Origin: Pseudomonas sp. AFG_SD02_1510_Pfu_092
GTDB taxonomy: Bacteria > Pseudomonadota > Gammaproteobacteria > Pseudomonadales > Pseudomonadaceae
DNA: 33,245 nucleotides
Assembly: GCF_003331055.1 (NCBI RefSeq)
Contig: NZ_PUQD01000059.1
Coordinates: forward strand, 1 to 33,245
Reading direction: 5' to 3'
Part shown: positions 9,868 to 16,703 of the stretch, one piece after another
Layout: each line of letters opens with the position of its first letter
Numbering within the stretch: the first letter of the stretch is position 1
Translations under genes and position numbers: made by a program
Notes under the pieces: generated by a model
Told to the model about the DNA's origin: nothing
The model's database searches: none
The model's input: only the letters and a program-made list of their open reading frames with translations

Positions 9868-10077
9868 CCGCCACATAGGCGGGGAAGCCCTCCTGAGATA
9901 ACGTCCTTGGGTCGCCTTTCCAGGTGACCGGGCTTGAGACCCCCGGACTACATGTGTTGGCACCGCTTCATGGCGGTCGTGCGCGGGCAGGCTTCGGCCT
10001 GGCCGGTATTCATGTGTCCCGGGTCTCAAACCGTGCACGACTGCCACCTAAATCCTTGAGACGAAGAGGGCGGCAGT
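9868..10077 (+). ncRNA. Candidate structured leader RNA before the small-gene pair
   Basis: A series of inverted repeats fills the 240 bases before the ATG at 10105. They are CCGCC/GGCGG (9868-9882); a long outer stem between 9927-9954 (with TTGAGACCCCCGG) and 10011-10034 (with CCCGGGTCTCAA); inner hairpins ACCGC/GCGGT (9962-9977) and CAGGC-TTCG-GCCTG (9988-10001), the latter closed by a C(UUCG)G tetraloop; and ACTGCC/GGCAGT (10040-10077). A second TTGAGAC (10056-10062) can compete with the first (9934-9940) for GTCTCAA (10023-10029). This suggests a cis-regulatory or stable RNA. A leader like this before such small genes seems familiar to me from other Pseudomonas, but that is memory only. 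Confidence 0.5.
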
Positions 10078-10104
10078 TCCTGGTCCGTTCAAGGGAGCTC
10101 CATC

Positions 10105-10368
10105 ATGAAAAAGCTCGTACCTGATCCACCCGCCTCAGCCCTTCTCCAACTCGACCCACCCAATCTCTTACTTCTAGATCCTCCGGGTATCGAAGAATGT
10201 GACCAACTGCTCCACGCCCTAATCCTGACAGTGGATCACACCACTACCGTACTAATCGATAGCGGTCCTGGGCTTATGCAGGATGCTATGGGCATGAATA
10301 TTCGCCTTCTGTGTCGAGCGATCCACGCCCTGACTGACCACACTAGCACCCGCTGCAAGGAGCAATGA
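10105..10368 (+). CDS. Small hypothetical protein, possibly DUF6124-like
   Basis: An 87-residue protein with a proline-rich N-terminus (MKKLVPDPPASALLQLDPP), then a helical part (CDQLLHALILTVDHTTTVLI, later RLLCRAIHALTDHT). The start has a good ribosome site (AAGGGAG, 10091-10097). The MKK...PDPP start and one short helical domain resemble the small Pseudomonas proteins grouped as DUF6124, but the match is weak and I assign no function. It is followed one base later by a DUF3077-type gene, so the two form a small operon behind the structured leader. No signal peptide or membrane segment is seen. The His-Thr stretches are unusual for these proteins and may mean divergence. Confidence 0.6.
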   Translation: MKKLVPDPPASALLQLDPPNLLLLDPPGIEECDQLLHALILTVDHTTTVLIDSGPGLMQDAMGMNIRLLCRAIHALTDHTSTRCKEQ

Positions 10369-10369
10369 T

Positions 10370-10621
10370 ATGAGCGATGATCCAAGGAAATCCTCAACTG
10401 CGGGCATAGAAACCTTTGACCTGTTCCGCTTGCAGCCAAACGTTCCCTTCAATCATGCCTTCACGCAGTTATCTGTGTTGCTTGGCTGTATTCGTCACCT
10501 CACGACTGAGGCAGAGATGGAGAATGACCGGATTGCAGGCAGTGCTGCACGTATTCTCAGTGAGATGGCAAAAGCGTTGATTGATGATATGGAGCTCGGA
10601 ATGTCCAGGGGAATAAGTTGA
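10370..10621 (+). CDS. DUF3077-type small protein
   Basis: An 83-residue protein beginning MSDDPRKSSTAG, followed by ETFDLFRLQPNVPFNHAFTQ and LLGCIRHLTTEAEMENDRIA, and ending in a helix SAARILSEMAKALIDDMELG. This pattern (an 'F.V..gvp...al..as.LL' core and a C-terminal 'a...S.MAKAL..D' helix) is what I know as DUF3077, a family abundant in Pseudomonas and without known function. The ribosome site AAGGAGC lies 7 bases before the ATG, and the previous gene ends one base upstream, so the two should be co-transcribed. The hairpin at 10760-10776 is the next terminator-like site. Confidence 0.75.
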   Translation: MSDDPRKSSTAGIETFDLFRLQPNVPFNHAFTQLSVLLGCIRHLTTEAEMENDRIAGSAARILSEMAKALIDDMELGMSRGIS

Positions 10622-10734
10622 CGGAATCGGACCGCTGCGGTCCTTGCCCAAGTACCAGACACCGAATCTGACTGTGTTCGCGGGCAAGCCCGATCCTTCA
10701 GAATTTAAGTTGTCCTCGGGAAAGCGCGGTCTTT

Positions 10735-10758
10735 GTGGGAGCGGCCTTGTGTCGCGAA
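10735..10758 (+). repeat. Partial REP element
   Basis: TTGTGGGAGCGGCCTTGTGT followed by CGCG is a shortened, diverged copy of the window's REP core. It lies in the 191-base gap between the convergent DUF3077 and LysR genes. Confidence 0.6.
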
Positions 10759-10759
10759 A

Positions 10760-10776
10760 GGGGCGCAAAGCGCCCC
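10760..10776. terminator. Hairpin between convergent genes
   Basis: GGGGCGC-AAA-GCGCCCC is a perfect 7-bp stem with a 3-base loop. It lies between the 3' ends of the small-gene operon (plus strand) and the LysR gene (minus strand) and could serve both. No strong T-run follows, so rho-independent function is only likely. Confidence 0.6.
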
Positions 10777-10812
10777 CTCACTCCTGAGCACCCACCTGAT
10801 CTTCCAGCAGAA

Positions 10813-11763
10813 CTATGAGTCGGCAAACACCATTTCCCGTGTCTGCCCCATCAGCAGTCCCTGATTCTGTTCGGTCACCCCACGTATGTAATCCCACAAC
10901 AGGGTGATCCGCTTCAGCTTGCGCAAGTCCTCCCGGCAATACATCCAGAACTGCCGCGTGACCTCGATCTCTTCCGGCAAGACCGTGACCAACCGCGGGT
11001 CCTGCGCCGCCAGGAAGCACGGCAGAATCGCCAGCCCACGCCCCTGCAGCGCTGCGGTGTACTGGGCAATAACGCTGGTGCTGCGCAAATGCGCACTGGC
11101 ACTGGGGATCAGGTTGGCCAGGTACAGCAGCTCCGAGCTGAACGCCAGGTCATCCACGTAACTGATGAACGGGTGTTGGGCCAGGTCGGCTATCTGGCGG
11201 ATGGGCGGGTGGCTATCGAGGTAGTCCTGGGTCGCATACAAGCGCAAGCGGTAGTCGCACAGCTTGCAGCACACATAAGGCCCGTGCTCCGGCCGCTCCA
11301 GGGCGATGACGATATCCGCCTCGCGCTTGGACAGGCTGATGAAGTGCGGCAACGGCAGGATGTCCACCGAAATGGCCGGGTAGGCATCGACGAAGTGGCT
11401 TAGCTGCGGGGTGACGAAGAAGCTGCCGAAACCTTCGGTGCAGCCCATGCGCACATGCCCCGACAGCGCCACACCCGAACCGGACACCTGCTCGCAGGCC
11501 ATGTGCAGGGTGCTCTCGATCGACTCGGCATAGCCCAGCAGGCGCTGGCCTTCGGCGGTCAGGACAAAGCCGTTGGTCCGGGACTTTTCGAACAATAACG
11601 TGCCCAGCGCCCCCTCCAGCGAGCTGATCCGTCGCGACACCGTGGTGTAGTCCACGCTCAGGCGCTTGGCGGCGCTGCTGGCCTTGCGGGTACGGGCCAC
11701 TTCGAGGAAGAACTTCAAATCGTCCCAGTTGAGCGCGCTCAGGGATGTGAGGTCTTTTTGCAT
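10813..11763 (-). CDS. LysR-family regulator divergent from mmsAB
   Basis: A 316-residue LysR-type transcription factor. The N-terminal winged helix-turn-helix is visible (WDDLKFFLEVARTRKASSAA, then RLSVDYTTVSRRISSLEGAL), followed by a substrate-binding domain starting near SGHVRMGCTEGFGSFFV. It diverges from mmsA across a 132-base gap, the classic LysR layout, so it probably regulates mmsAB, with a valine or 3-hydroxyisobutyrate breakdown product as a plausible effector. In P. aeruginosa the mms operon is controlled by MmsR, an AraC-type protein, so regulation here would differ. The frame continues upstream across the antisense of mmsA and mmsB to 14100; that extension is rejected. The start is the ATG whose complement is 11761-11763 (MQKDLTSLSALNW). 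Confidence 0.85.
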   Translation of the reverse strand: MQKDLTSLSALNWDDLKFFLEVARTRKASSAAKRLSVDYTTVSRRISSLEGALGTLLFEKSRTNGFVLTAEGQRLLGYAESIESTLHMACEQVSGSGVALSGHVRMGCTEGFGSFFVTPQLSHFVDAYPAISVDILPLPHFISLSKREADIVIALERPEHGPYVCCKLCDYRLRLYATQDYLDSHPPIRQIADLAQHPFISYVDDLAFSSELLYLANLIPSASAHLRSTSVIAQYTAALQGRGLAILPCFLAAQDPRLVTVLPEEIEVTRQFWMYCREDLRKLKRITLLWDYIRGVTEQNQGLLMGQTREMVFADS

Positions 11764-11895
11764 GATGATCCGGTTTTTTTGTGCGTTCTTGTTGGATGTT
11801 TGCACATCTATACTCGAAACAAGCCTCTGGACGCCACCTCGCGTTTGCCCGGCGCTGGCGATCTCGTCCCGACAATAATTCCAAGGAGAACGCAG

Positions 11896-13422
11896 ATGAA
11901 CGCACCGCAATCCCCAAACAGCACCAAGGTCGAGCAGGTCAAGCTGCTGATCGACGGCCAATGGGTCGAGTCGAAAACCACCGAATGGCGCGACATCGTC
12001 AACCCCGCCACGCAAGAAGTGCTGGCGCGCGTTCCGTTCGCCACCGTCGAAGAAGTCGACGCGGCGGTGGCCGCTGCCCAGCGCGCCTTCCAGACCTGGC
12101 GCAACACCCCGATCGGCGCACGCATGCGCATCATGCTCAAGTTGCAGGCGCTGATCCGCGAACACACCAAACGCATTGCTCAGGTGCTCAGTGCCGAGCA
12201 GGGCAAGACCTTGGCCGACGCCGAGGGTGATATCTTCCGTGGCCTGGAAGTGGTCGAACACGCGGCTTCCATCGGCACCCTGCAAATGGGCGAATTCGCC
12301 GAGAACGTCGCCGGTGGCGTCGATACCTACACCCTGCGCCAGCCGATTGGCGTGTGCGCCGGCATCACCCCGTTCAACTTCCCGGCGATGATCCCGCTGT
12401 GGATGTTCCCCATGGCCATCGTCTGCGGCAACACCTTCGTACTCAAGCCGTCCGAGCAGGATCCACTGTCGACCATGCTGCTGGTCGAGCTGGCGCTGGA
12501 AGCCGGCGTACCGGCAGGCGTGCTGAACGTGGTGCACGGTGGCAAGCAGGTGGTAGATGCCATTTGCACTCACCAGGACATCAAGGCGATCTCCTTCGTC
12601 GGCTCCACCGAAGTGGGCACCCACGTGTACAACCTGGGCAGCCAGCACGGCAAGCGTGTGCAGTCGATGATGGGCGCCAAGAACCACGCGGTGGTGCTGC
12701 CTGATGCCAACCGCACGCAAACCGTCAATGCCCTGGTCGGTGCCGCCTTCGGCGCGGCCGGCCAGCGCTGTATGGCCACCTCGGTGGCGGTGCTGGTGGG
12801 CAAGGCGCGCGAGTGGCTGCCGGACATCAAGGAAGCGGCCAGCAAGCTCAAGGTCAATGCCGGCTGCGAGCCAGGCACCGATGTCGGCCCGGTGGTTTCC
12901 AGGCGCGCCAAGGAGCGTGTGCTGGGCCTGATCGAGAGCGGCATCAAGGAAGGCGCCAAGCTGGAACTGGATGGCCGTGACGTCAAGGTGCCGGGGTACG
13001 AGCAGGGCAACTTCATCGGCCCGACCCTGTTCTCGGGGGTGAAAACCGACATGCAGGTGTACACCCAGGAAATCTTCGGCCCGGTGCTGGTCACCCTGGA
13101 GGTCGATACCCTCGACGAGGCCATCGCCCTGGTCAACGCCAACCCGTTCGGCAATGGCACCGGCCTGTTCACCCAGAGCGGCGCGGCAGCGCGCAAGTTT
13201 CAGAGCGAAATCGACGTCGGCCAGGTCGGCATCAACATCCCTATCCCGGTACCGGTACCGTTCTTCAGCTTCACCGGCTCGCGTGGCTCCAAGCTCGGCG
13301 ACCTCGGCCCGTACGGCAAGCAAGTGGTGCAGTTCTACACTCAGACCAAGACCGTCACTGCCCGCTGGTTCGATGACGACAGCGTCAACGACGGTGTGAA
13401 CACCACCATCAGCCTGCGCTAA
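11896..13422 (+). CDS. mmsA: Methylmalonate-semialdehyde dehydrogenase (acylating)
   Basis: Converts methylmalonate semialdehyde plus CoA and NAD+ to propionyl-CoA, the last dedicated step of valine breakdown; it also acts on malonate semialdehyde. The 508-residue product has the aldehyde dehydrogenase fold: CAGITPFNFPAMIPLWMFPM, the NAD-binding region AISFVGSTEVG, catalytic Cys292 in GQRCMATS, and EIFGPVL. The nearby PIPVPVPFFSFTGSRGS is typical of MmsA. The frame is open upstream to 11758, but the ATG at 11896 has the ribosome site AAGGAG (11883-11888) and gives the normal start. mmsB follows 28 bases downstream, so the two should be one operon. The divergent LysR gene is the likely regulator. 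Confidence 0.95.
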   Translation: MNAPQSPNSTKVEQVKLLIDGQWVESKTTEWRDIVNPATQEVLARVPFATVEEVDAAVAAAQRAFQTWRNTPIGARMRIMLKLQALIREHTKRIAQVLSAEQGKTLADAEGDIFRGLEVVEHAASIGTLQMGEFAENVAGGVDTYTLRQPIGVCAGITPFNFPAMIPLWMFPMAIVCGNTFVLKPSEQDPLSTMLLVELALEAGVPAGVLNVVHGGKQVVDAICTHQDIKAISFVGSTEVGTHVYNLGSQHGKRVQSMMGAKNHAVVLPDANRTQTVNALVGAAFGAAGQRCMATSVAVLVGKAREWLPDIKEAASKLKVNAGCEPGTDVGPVVSRRAKERVLGLIESGIKEGAKLELDGRDVKVPGYEQGNFIGPTLFSGVKTDMQVYTQEIFGPVLVTLEVDTLDEAIALVNANPFGNGTGLFTQSGAAARKFQSEIDVGQVGINIPIPVPVPFFSFTGSRGSKLGDLGPYGKQVVQFYTQTKTVTARWFDDDSVNDGVNTTISLR

Positions 13423-13450
13423 GCCATCAGCCAGGGTTAAGGAGAGCGTC

Positions 13451-14338
13451 ATGCGTATCGCATTCATCGGCCTGGGCAACATGGGCGCACCCATGGCCCG
13501 CAACCTGATCAAGGCCGGGCACCAACTCAACCTGTTCGACCTGAACAAGGCAGTACTGGCCGAGCTCGCCGAACTGGGCGGGCAGATCAGCCCATCGCCC
13601 AAGGAGGCGGCGGCCAACAGCGAGCTGGTGATCACCATGCTGCCGGCGGCGGCCCATGTGCGCAGCGTGTACCTGAACGAGGACGGCGTGTTGGCCGGCA
13701 TCCGCCCCGGCACGCCGACCGTGGACTGCAGCACCATCGACCCGCAGACCGCACGCGATGTGTCCAAGGCCGCAGCGGCCAAAGGCGTGGACATGGGCGA
13801 TGCGCCGGTGTCCGGCGGCACCGGTGGCGCGGCGGCGGGCACCCTGACCTTCATGGTCGGGGCCAGCACCGAGCTGTTTGCCACGCTCAAGCCGGTACTG
13901 GAGCAGATGGGCCGCAACATCGTGCATTGCGGTGAGGTCGGTACCGGGCAGATCGCCAAGATCTGCAACAACCTGCTGCTGGGAATCTCGATGGTCGGCG
14001 TGTCCGAGGCCATGGCCCTGGGCAACGCGCTGGGCATCGACACCAAGGTGCTGGCCGGCATCATCAACAGTTCGACCGGGCGCTGCTGGAGCTCGGACAC
14101 CTACAACCCGTGGCCGGGCATCATCGAGACCGCGCCGGCATCACGTGGCTACACCGGTGGCTTCGGCGCCGAACTGATGCTCAAGGACCTCGGGCTGGCA
14201 ACCGAAGCGGCACGCCAGGCGCACCAGCCGGTGATCCTCGGTGCCGTGGCCCAGCAGCTGTATCAGGCCATGAGCCTGCGCGGTGACGGGGGCAAGGACT
14301 TCTCGGCCATCGTCGAGAGTTATCGCAAGAAGGATTGA
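13451..14338 (+). CDS. mmsB: 3-hydroxyisobutyrate dehydrogenase
   Basis: Oxidises 3-hydroxyisobutyrate to methylmalonate semialdehyde with NAD+, supplying the substrate of MmsA in valine breakdown. The 295-residue product begins with the dinucleotide-binding signature IAFIGLGNMGAPMARNL (GxGxxG at residues 7-12), contains the substrate motif DAPVSGGTGGAAAGTL, and has the catalytic lysine K170 in GQIAKICNN. These are standard beta-hydroxyacid dehydrogenase features at the expected length. The ribosome site AAGGAGAG precedes the ATG. It is the second gene of the mms operon and is followed by a terminator-like hairpin and a REP pair. Confidence 0.95.
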   Translation: MRIAFIGLGNMGAPMARNLIKAGHQLNLFDLNKAVLAELAELGGQISPSPKEAAANSELVITMLPAAAHVRSVYLNEDGVLAGIRPGTPTVDCSTIDPQTARDVSKAAAAKGVDMGDAPVSGGTGGAAAGTLTFMVGASTELFATLKPVLEQMGRNIVHCGEVGTGQIAKICNNLLLGISMVGVSEAMALGNALGIDTKVLAGIINSSTGRCWSSDTYNPWPGIIETAPASRGYTGGFGAELMLKDLGLATEAARQAHQPVILGAVAQQLYQAMSLRGDGGKDFSAIVESYRKKD

Positions 14339-14371
14339 CGCAAGAGGTGGGCTTCATCGCGGGCCAGGTGG

Positions 14372-14427
14372 CCTTCCCTCTGTAACTGCGCACCAGAGGG
14401 AAGGGCGCCTGATCCGCGATTTTTTTT
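14372..14427 (+). terminator. Terminator-like hairpin after mmsB
   Basis: CCTTCCCTCTG (14372-14382) pairs perfectly with CAGAGGGAAGG (14394-14404), an 11-bp stem. A run of eight T lies at 14420-14427, about 15 bases after the stem. That spacing is longer than a textbook terminator, so confidence is moderate. Confidence 0.55.
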
Positions 14428-14458
14428 GCTCGCGATTCAGCAGGCGGCCTACGGCCAT

Positions 14459-14544
14459 TGTGGGAGCGGGCATGCCCGCGAACACCGGCAACGCCGGTGC
14501 CATCCACCGCATTGCCTGCTTCGCGGGCGCGCCCGCTCCCACAG
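14459..14544. repeat. Paired inverted REP elements (REPIN-like)
   Basis: Left copy TGTGGGAGCGGGCATGCCCG and right copy CGCGCCCGCTCCCACA face each other around ACACCGGCAACGCCGGTG. It fills the gap between the convergent mmsB and cupin genes and is close in sequence to the pair after recD. Confidence 0.85.
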
Positions 14545-14567
14545 CGGGGGTGGGGGGTAAGCTGAAA

Positions 14568-14912
14568 TCAGGCGAAGACGAAGTACTTGCGCACCGTCTC
14601 GACCACTTCCCAGGTACCTTTCATTCCCGGTTCGATCACGAACACATCACCCGCTTTCAGGTGCTTCGGCTCTTCGCCTTCCGGGGTGATGATGCAGTAG
14701 CCATCGAGGAAGTGGCAGAACTCCCATTTCTCGTAGTTGACCTCGAACTTGCCCGGGGTGCAGATCCAGGTGCCCATGATCTTGCTGCCGTCGGCCGACA
14801 GGTAGGCGTTGAGGTTGACGGTGTGCGGATCGCCGCCGATGCGCTTCCACTTGGTGGCGTCCACGACCGGCGTCGGGCAGGTTTCGCGCAGGACGGTGAT
14901 GAAATCGGACAT
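14568..14912 (-). CDS. Cupin-domain protein (EutQ / ureidoglycine aminohydrolase-like fold)
   Basis: A 114-residue single-domain cupin. The beta-barrel pattern is visible: IMGTWICTPGKFEVNYEKWE, FCHFLDGYCIITPEGEEPKH, then LKAGDVFVIEPGMKGTWEVV. This resembles the cupin domain grouped as DUF861 (cupin_3), found in (S)-ureidoglycine aminohydrolase and EutQ-like proteins. The usual metal-binding His/Glu set is incomplete, with FCHF the only obvious His site, so catalysis is uncertain and a specific reaction should not be assigned. The ribosome site AGGAGTT lies just before the ATG. It is on the same strand as the downstream-numbered CDF exporter gene, 96 bases away, and could be read through from it, but no metal link is evident. 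Confidence 0.75.
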   Translation of the reverse strand: MSDFITVLRETCPTPVVDATKWKRIGGDPHTVNLNAYLSADGSKIMGTWICTPGKFEVNYEKWEFCHFLDGYCIITPEGEEPKHLKAGDVFVIEPGMKGTWEVVETVRKYFVFA

Positions 14913-15008
14913 GGCACAACTCCTGGTGACTGGCTGAATGACCCGTCACCATAGGGCCATTGGCCGAGCCGCAGTTGCCTGGGCTCGACGTCCAGCTGTC
15001 TGGTCGCG

Positions 15009-15935
15009 CTATGCCAGGCGGTTGACCTCGACGGTGATGTGTGCCAGTTCTTCGTGCACGCTCAGGGCCTCGCGCACGCTGTCGGCGCTGAGTTCGGCCC
15101 GGGCCGCGAGGCCGAGAATGCAGGCGTAGTGGTCCTTGCCGACGCGCCACACGTGCAGGTCGGTAATGCTGGCTGGCACCGGCAGCTGCGCGACCACTTC
15201 ACGTATTTCCTCCACCACGGGCGCGTCCATCTCTGCGTCCAGCAGTACCCGGCCGGTATCGCGCAGTAGCCCCCGGGCCCACAGCGCCACCAGCAGTGCT
15301 CCGACCAGGCCCATGACCGGGTCGAGCCAGCCGGCGCCCCAGAACTTGCCGGCCAGCAGGGCGACGATGGCCAGCACCGAGGTGGCGGCATCGGCGATCA
15401 CATGCAGGTAAGCCGAGCGCAGGTTCAGGTCATGGTGATGATGATCGTGGCCATGATGATGATGATGATGATGATGATGGTGATCGTCCCGAAGCAGCCA
15501 GGCGCAGATCAGGTTGACGGCCAGGCCGACGGCGGCGATGAGCATCGCCTCGTCGTAGTGGATCGGCCCCGGACTCAGCAGGCGCTGCAGCGACTGGAAC
15601 GCCATCAGCCCGGCCACACCCAGCAACAACAGCGCGCTCGAGTAGCCGCCGAGAATCTCGATTTTCCAGGTGCCGAAGGCAAAGCGCCGGTCGCCGGCAT
15701 AACGCCGCGCGGCGGCATAGGCCAGCAACGACAGGCCCAGGGCCAAGGCATGGGAGCTCATGTGCCAGCCGTCGGCCAGCAACGCCATGGAATTGAAGAA
15801 CCAGCCACCGGTGATTTCAGCCACCATCATCACGGCAGTCAGCCACACCGCCAGGCGCGTCTTGCGCTCGGCGCCCAGATTACGGGTATGGAACTGGTGG
15901 CTGTGCTGCCAGTGGCCTGAGGTTTGTGTCGCCAT
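15009..15935 (-). CDS. dmeF: Cation diffusion facilitator, DmeF-type Ni/Co exporter
   Basis: A 308-residue inner-membrane CDF transporter that exports divalent metal in exchange for protons. The N-terminus is His-rich. The transmembrane metal site is visible as LADGWHMSSH (D55, H62) in TM2 and LHVIADAATS (H178, D182) in TM5. Between TM4 and TM5 lies a loop with ten consecutive His (152-161) plus HDHHHH. A cytoplasmic C-terminal domain follows (ITDLHVWRVG). The D/H spacing and the divergent RcnR-type regulator match the DmeR-DmeF systems of Agrobacterium and Rhizobium, which respond to Ni and Co, so Ni/Co is the likely substrate; Zn or Cd is possible. The start ATG is 31 bases from the shared operator. 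Confidence 0.85.
   Translation of the reverse strand: MATQTSGHWQHSHQFHTRNLGAERKTRLAVWLTAVMMVAEITGGWFFNSMALLADGWHMSSHALALGLSLLAYAAARRYAGDRRFAFGTWKIEILGGYSSALLLLGVAGLMAFQSLQRLLSPGPIHYDEAMLIAAVGLAVNLICAWLLRDDHHHHHHHHHHGHDHHHHDLNLRSAYLHVIADAATSVLAIVALLAGKFWGAGWLDPVMGLVGALLVALWARGLLRDTGRVLLDAEMDAPVVEEIREVVAQLPVPASITDLHVWRVGKDHYACILGLAARAELSADSVREALSVHEELAHITVEVNRLA
15453..15479 (+). repeat. ATG trinucleotide microsatellite (9 units)
   Basis: Nine perfect ATG units in a row, read as CAT (His) codons on the coding strand of the CDF exporter. The ten-His stretch of the metal loop comes almost entirely from this run. Gain or loss of units keeps the frame, so the His count could vary between strains. 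Confidence 0.85.
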
Positions 15936-15966
15936 GGTTTATCATGCTCCCGGAACGTCCAGAAAT

Positions 15967-15983
15967 ATACTATACCCCAGTAT
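15967..15983. promoter_or_regulatory. RcnR/DmeR-type operator between exporter and repressor
   Basis: ATACTATACCCCAGTAT; on the other strand it reads ATACTGGGGTATAGTAT. TACT and AGTA half-sites flank a G4-containing centre, as in RcnR/FrmR-family operators (E. coli RcnR binds TACT-G6-N-AGTA). It lies 31 bases before the exporter ATG and 22 before the repressor ATG, so one site can control both genes. Confidence 0.75.
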
Positions 15984-16005
15984 ACCTAGCATGGTGTGAA
16001 ACCCA

Positions 16006-16281
16006 ATGGCACATACCCTGAAGAGCAAGAAGCAGCTGCTGACCCGGGTGCGCAAGATCAAAGGCCAGGCCGCAGCCCTGGAGACGGCGCTGGAGCAGGA
16101 CAAGGACTGCCTGGCGATCTTGCAGCAGATCGCCGCCGTGCGTGGCGCGGTCAACGGGCTGATGACCGAAGTAATGGAAGGGCATATCCGCGAACACCTG
16201 GTCGCGGACGGCCTCAGTGCCGAACAGCGGCAGGACGAGGCGGACAAGGTGGCGGCGTTGTTGCGGTCTTATCTCAAATAA
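16006..16281 (+). CDS. dmeR: RcnR/DmeR-type Ni/Co-sensing repressor
   Basis: A 91-residue all-helical CsoR/RcnR/FrmR-family repressor that should release DNA on binding metal. The family core is KSKKQLLTRVRKIKGQAAAL followed by CLAILQQIAAVRGAVNGLM. The sensing positions are H3, C35, H60 and H64, exactly the RcnR set for Ni and Co. CsoR (Cu) uses a different set, and FrmR lacks the fourth His, so copper or formaldehyde sensing is unlikely. It diverges from the CDF exporter with one palindromic operator between them, so it probably represses both itself and the exporter. The name DmeR follows the known DmeR-DmeF arrangement and is an inference from context. Confidence 0.85.
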   Translation: MAHTLKSKKQLLTRVRKIKGQAAALETALEQDKDCLAILQQIAAVRGAVNGLMTEVMEGHIREHLVADGLSAEQRQDEADKVAALLRSYLK

Positions 16282-16299
16282 CCGGTTGAAACGCTCGCA

Positions 16300-16316
16300 G
16301 ATACCCCCTAGGTATC
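16300..16316. promoter_or_regulatory. Short palindrome downstream of dmeR
   Basis: GATACC-CCCTA-GGTATC is a perfect inverted repeat with 6-base arms, 19 bases after the dmeR stop. It has a C-rich centre like the operator at 15967 but lacks the TACT/AGTA half-sites. It may be a protein-binding site for the downstream region; there is no T-run to make it a terminator. Confidence 0.3.
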
Positions 16317-16420
16317 GATGCTCGTATGGTCGTGCCGATTTCCTACGTTTCCTAAGGACCTCCCTTACCCTGGCATCCGACTCGCTGGTCGGGATGTATG
16401 TGGATAGTGTGTAGTGCGCT

Positions 16421-16453
16421 TTGTTCAGGTAAAATCGGTGTGTACTATACACA
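16421..16453 (+). promoter_or_regulatory. hicAB promoter with overlapping operator
   Basis: A possible -35 TTGTTC (16421-16426) lies 16 bases before a -10-like TACTAT (16443-16448). The -10 sits inside a perfect palindrome TGTGTA-CTA-TACACA (16439-16453). HicB-type antitoxins usually repress their own promoter by binding such palindromes, so this is the likely autoregulatory operator. The hicA ATG is 22 bases downstream. Confidence 0.6.
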
Positions 16454-16475
16454 TCGACTGCTGAAGGAAGAATGC

Positions 16476-16703
16476 ATGCGCAGTCGTGAAGTCATCCAGC
16501 TCATTGAAGCTGACGGTTGGTATGAGGTCGAGGTGAAAGGCAGCCATCACCAGTTCAGGCACCCAAGCAAAAAGGGAAGAGTAACGGTTCCCCATCCCAA
16601 GAGTGAGCTGCCCAAAGGCACAGTACGCAGCATTTTGAAGCAGGCTGGTTTGATTCAAGTAGGTGGCGTTGCCAGCATGAGCATCAACGGAGGTAATCAA
16701 TGA
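16476..16703 (+). CDS. hicA: HicA toxin (mRNA interferase)
   Basis: A 75-residue toxin of the HicA family with the double-stranded-RNA-binding-like fold, which cleaves mRNA when not bound by HicB. Typical features are MRSREVIQLIEADGW at the start, the active-site His in GSHHQFRHP, and GRVTVPHPKSELPKGTVRSI, which contains the usual 'vPhp.. e...gt...I' pattern. The frame is open upstream to 16398, but the ATG at 16476 has a good ribosome site (GAAGGAAG) and gives the normal family start. The stop overlaps the hicB start (ATGA), coupling toxin and antitoxin synthesis. The product looks intact. Confidence 0.9.
   Translation: MRSREVIQLIEADGWYEVEVKGSHHQFRHPSKKGRVTVPHPKSELPKGTVRSILKQAGLIQVGGVASMSINGGNQ

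Noticed and set aside
11764..14100. Long minus-strand extension of the LysR frame (to 1095 codons) antisense to mmsA and mmsB
   Set aside because: It mirrors two well-supported genes in a GC-rich genome and has no family features; the LysR domain starts normally at 11763.
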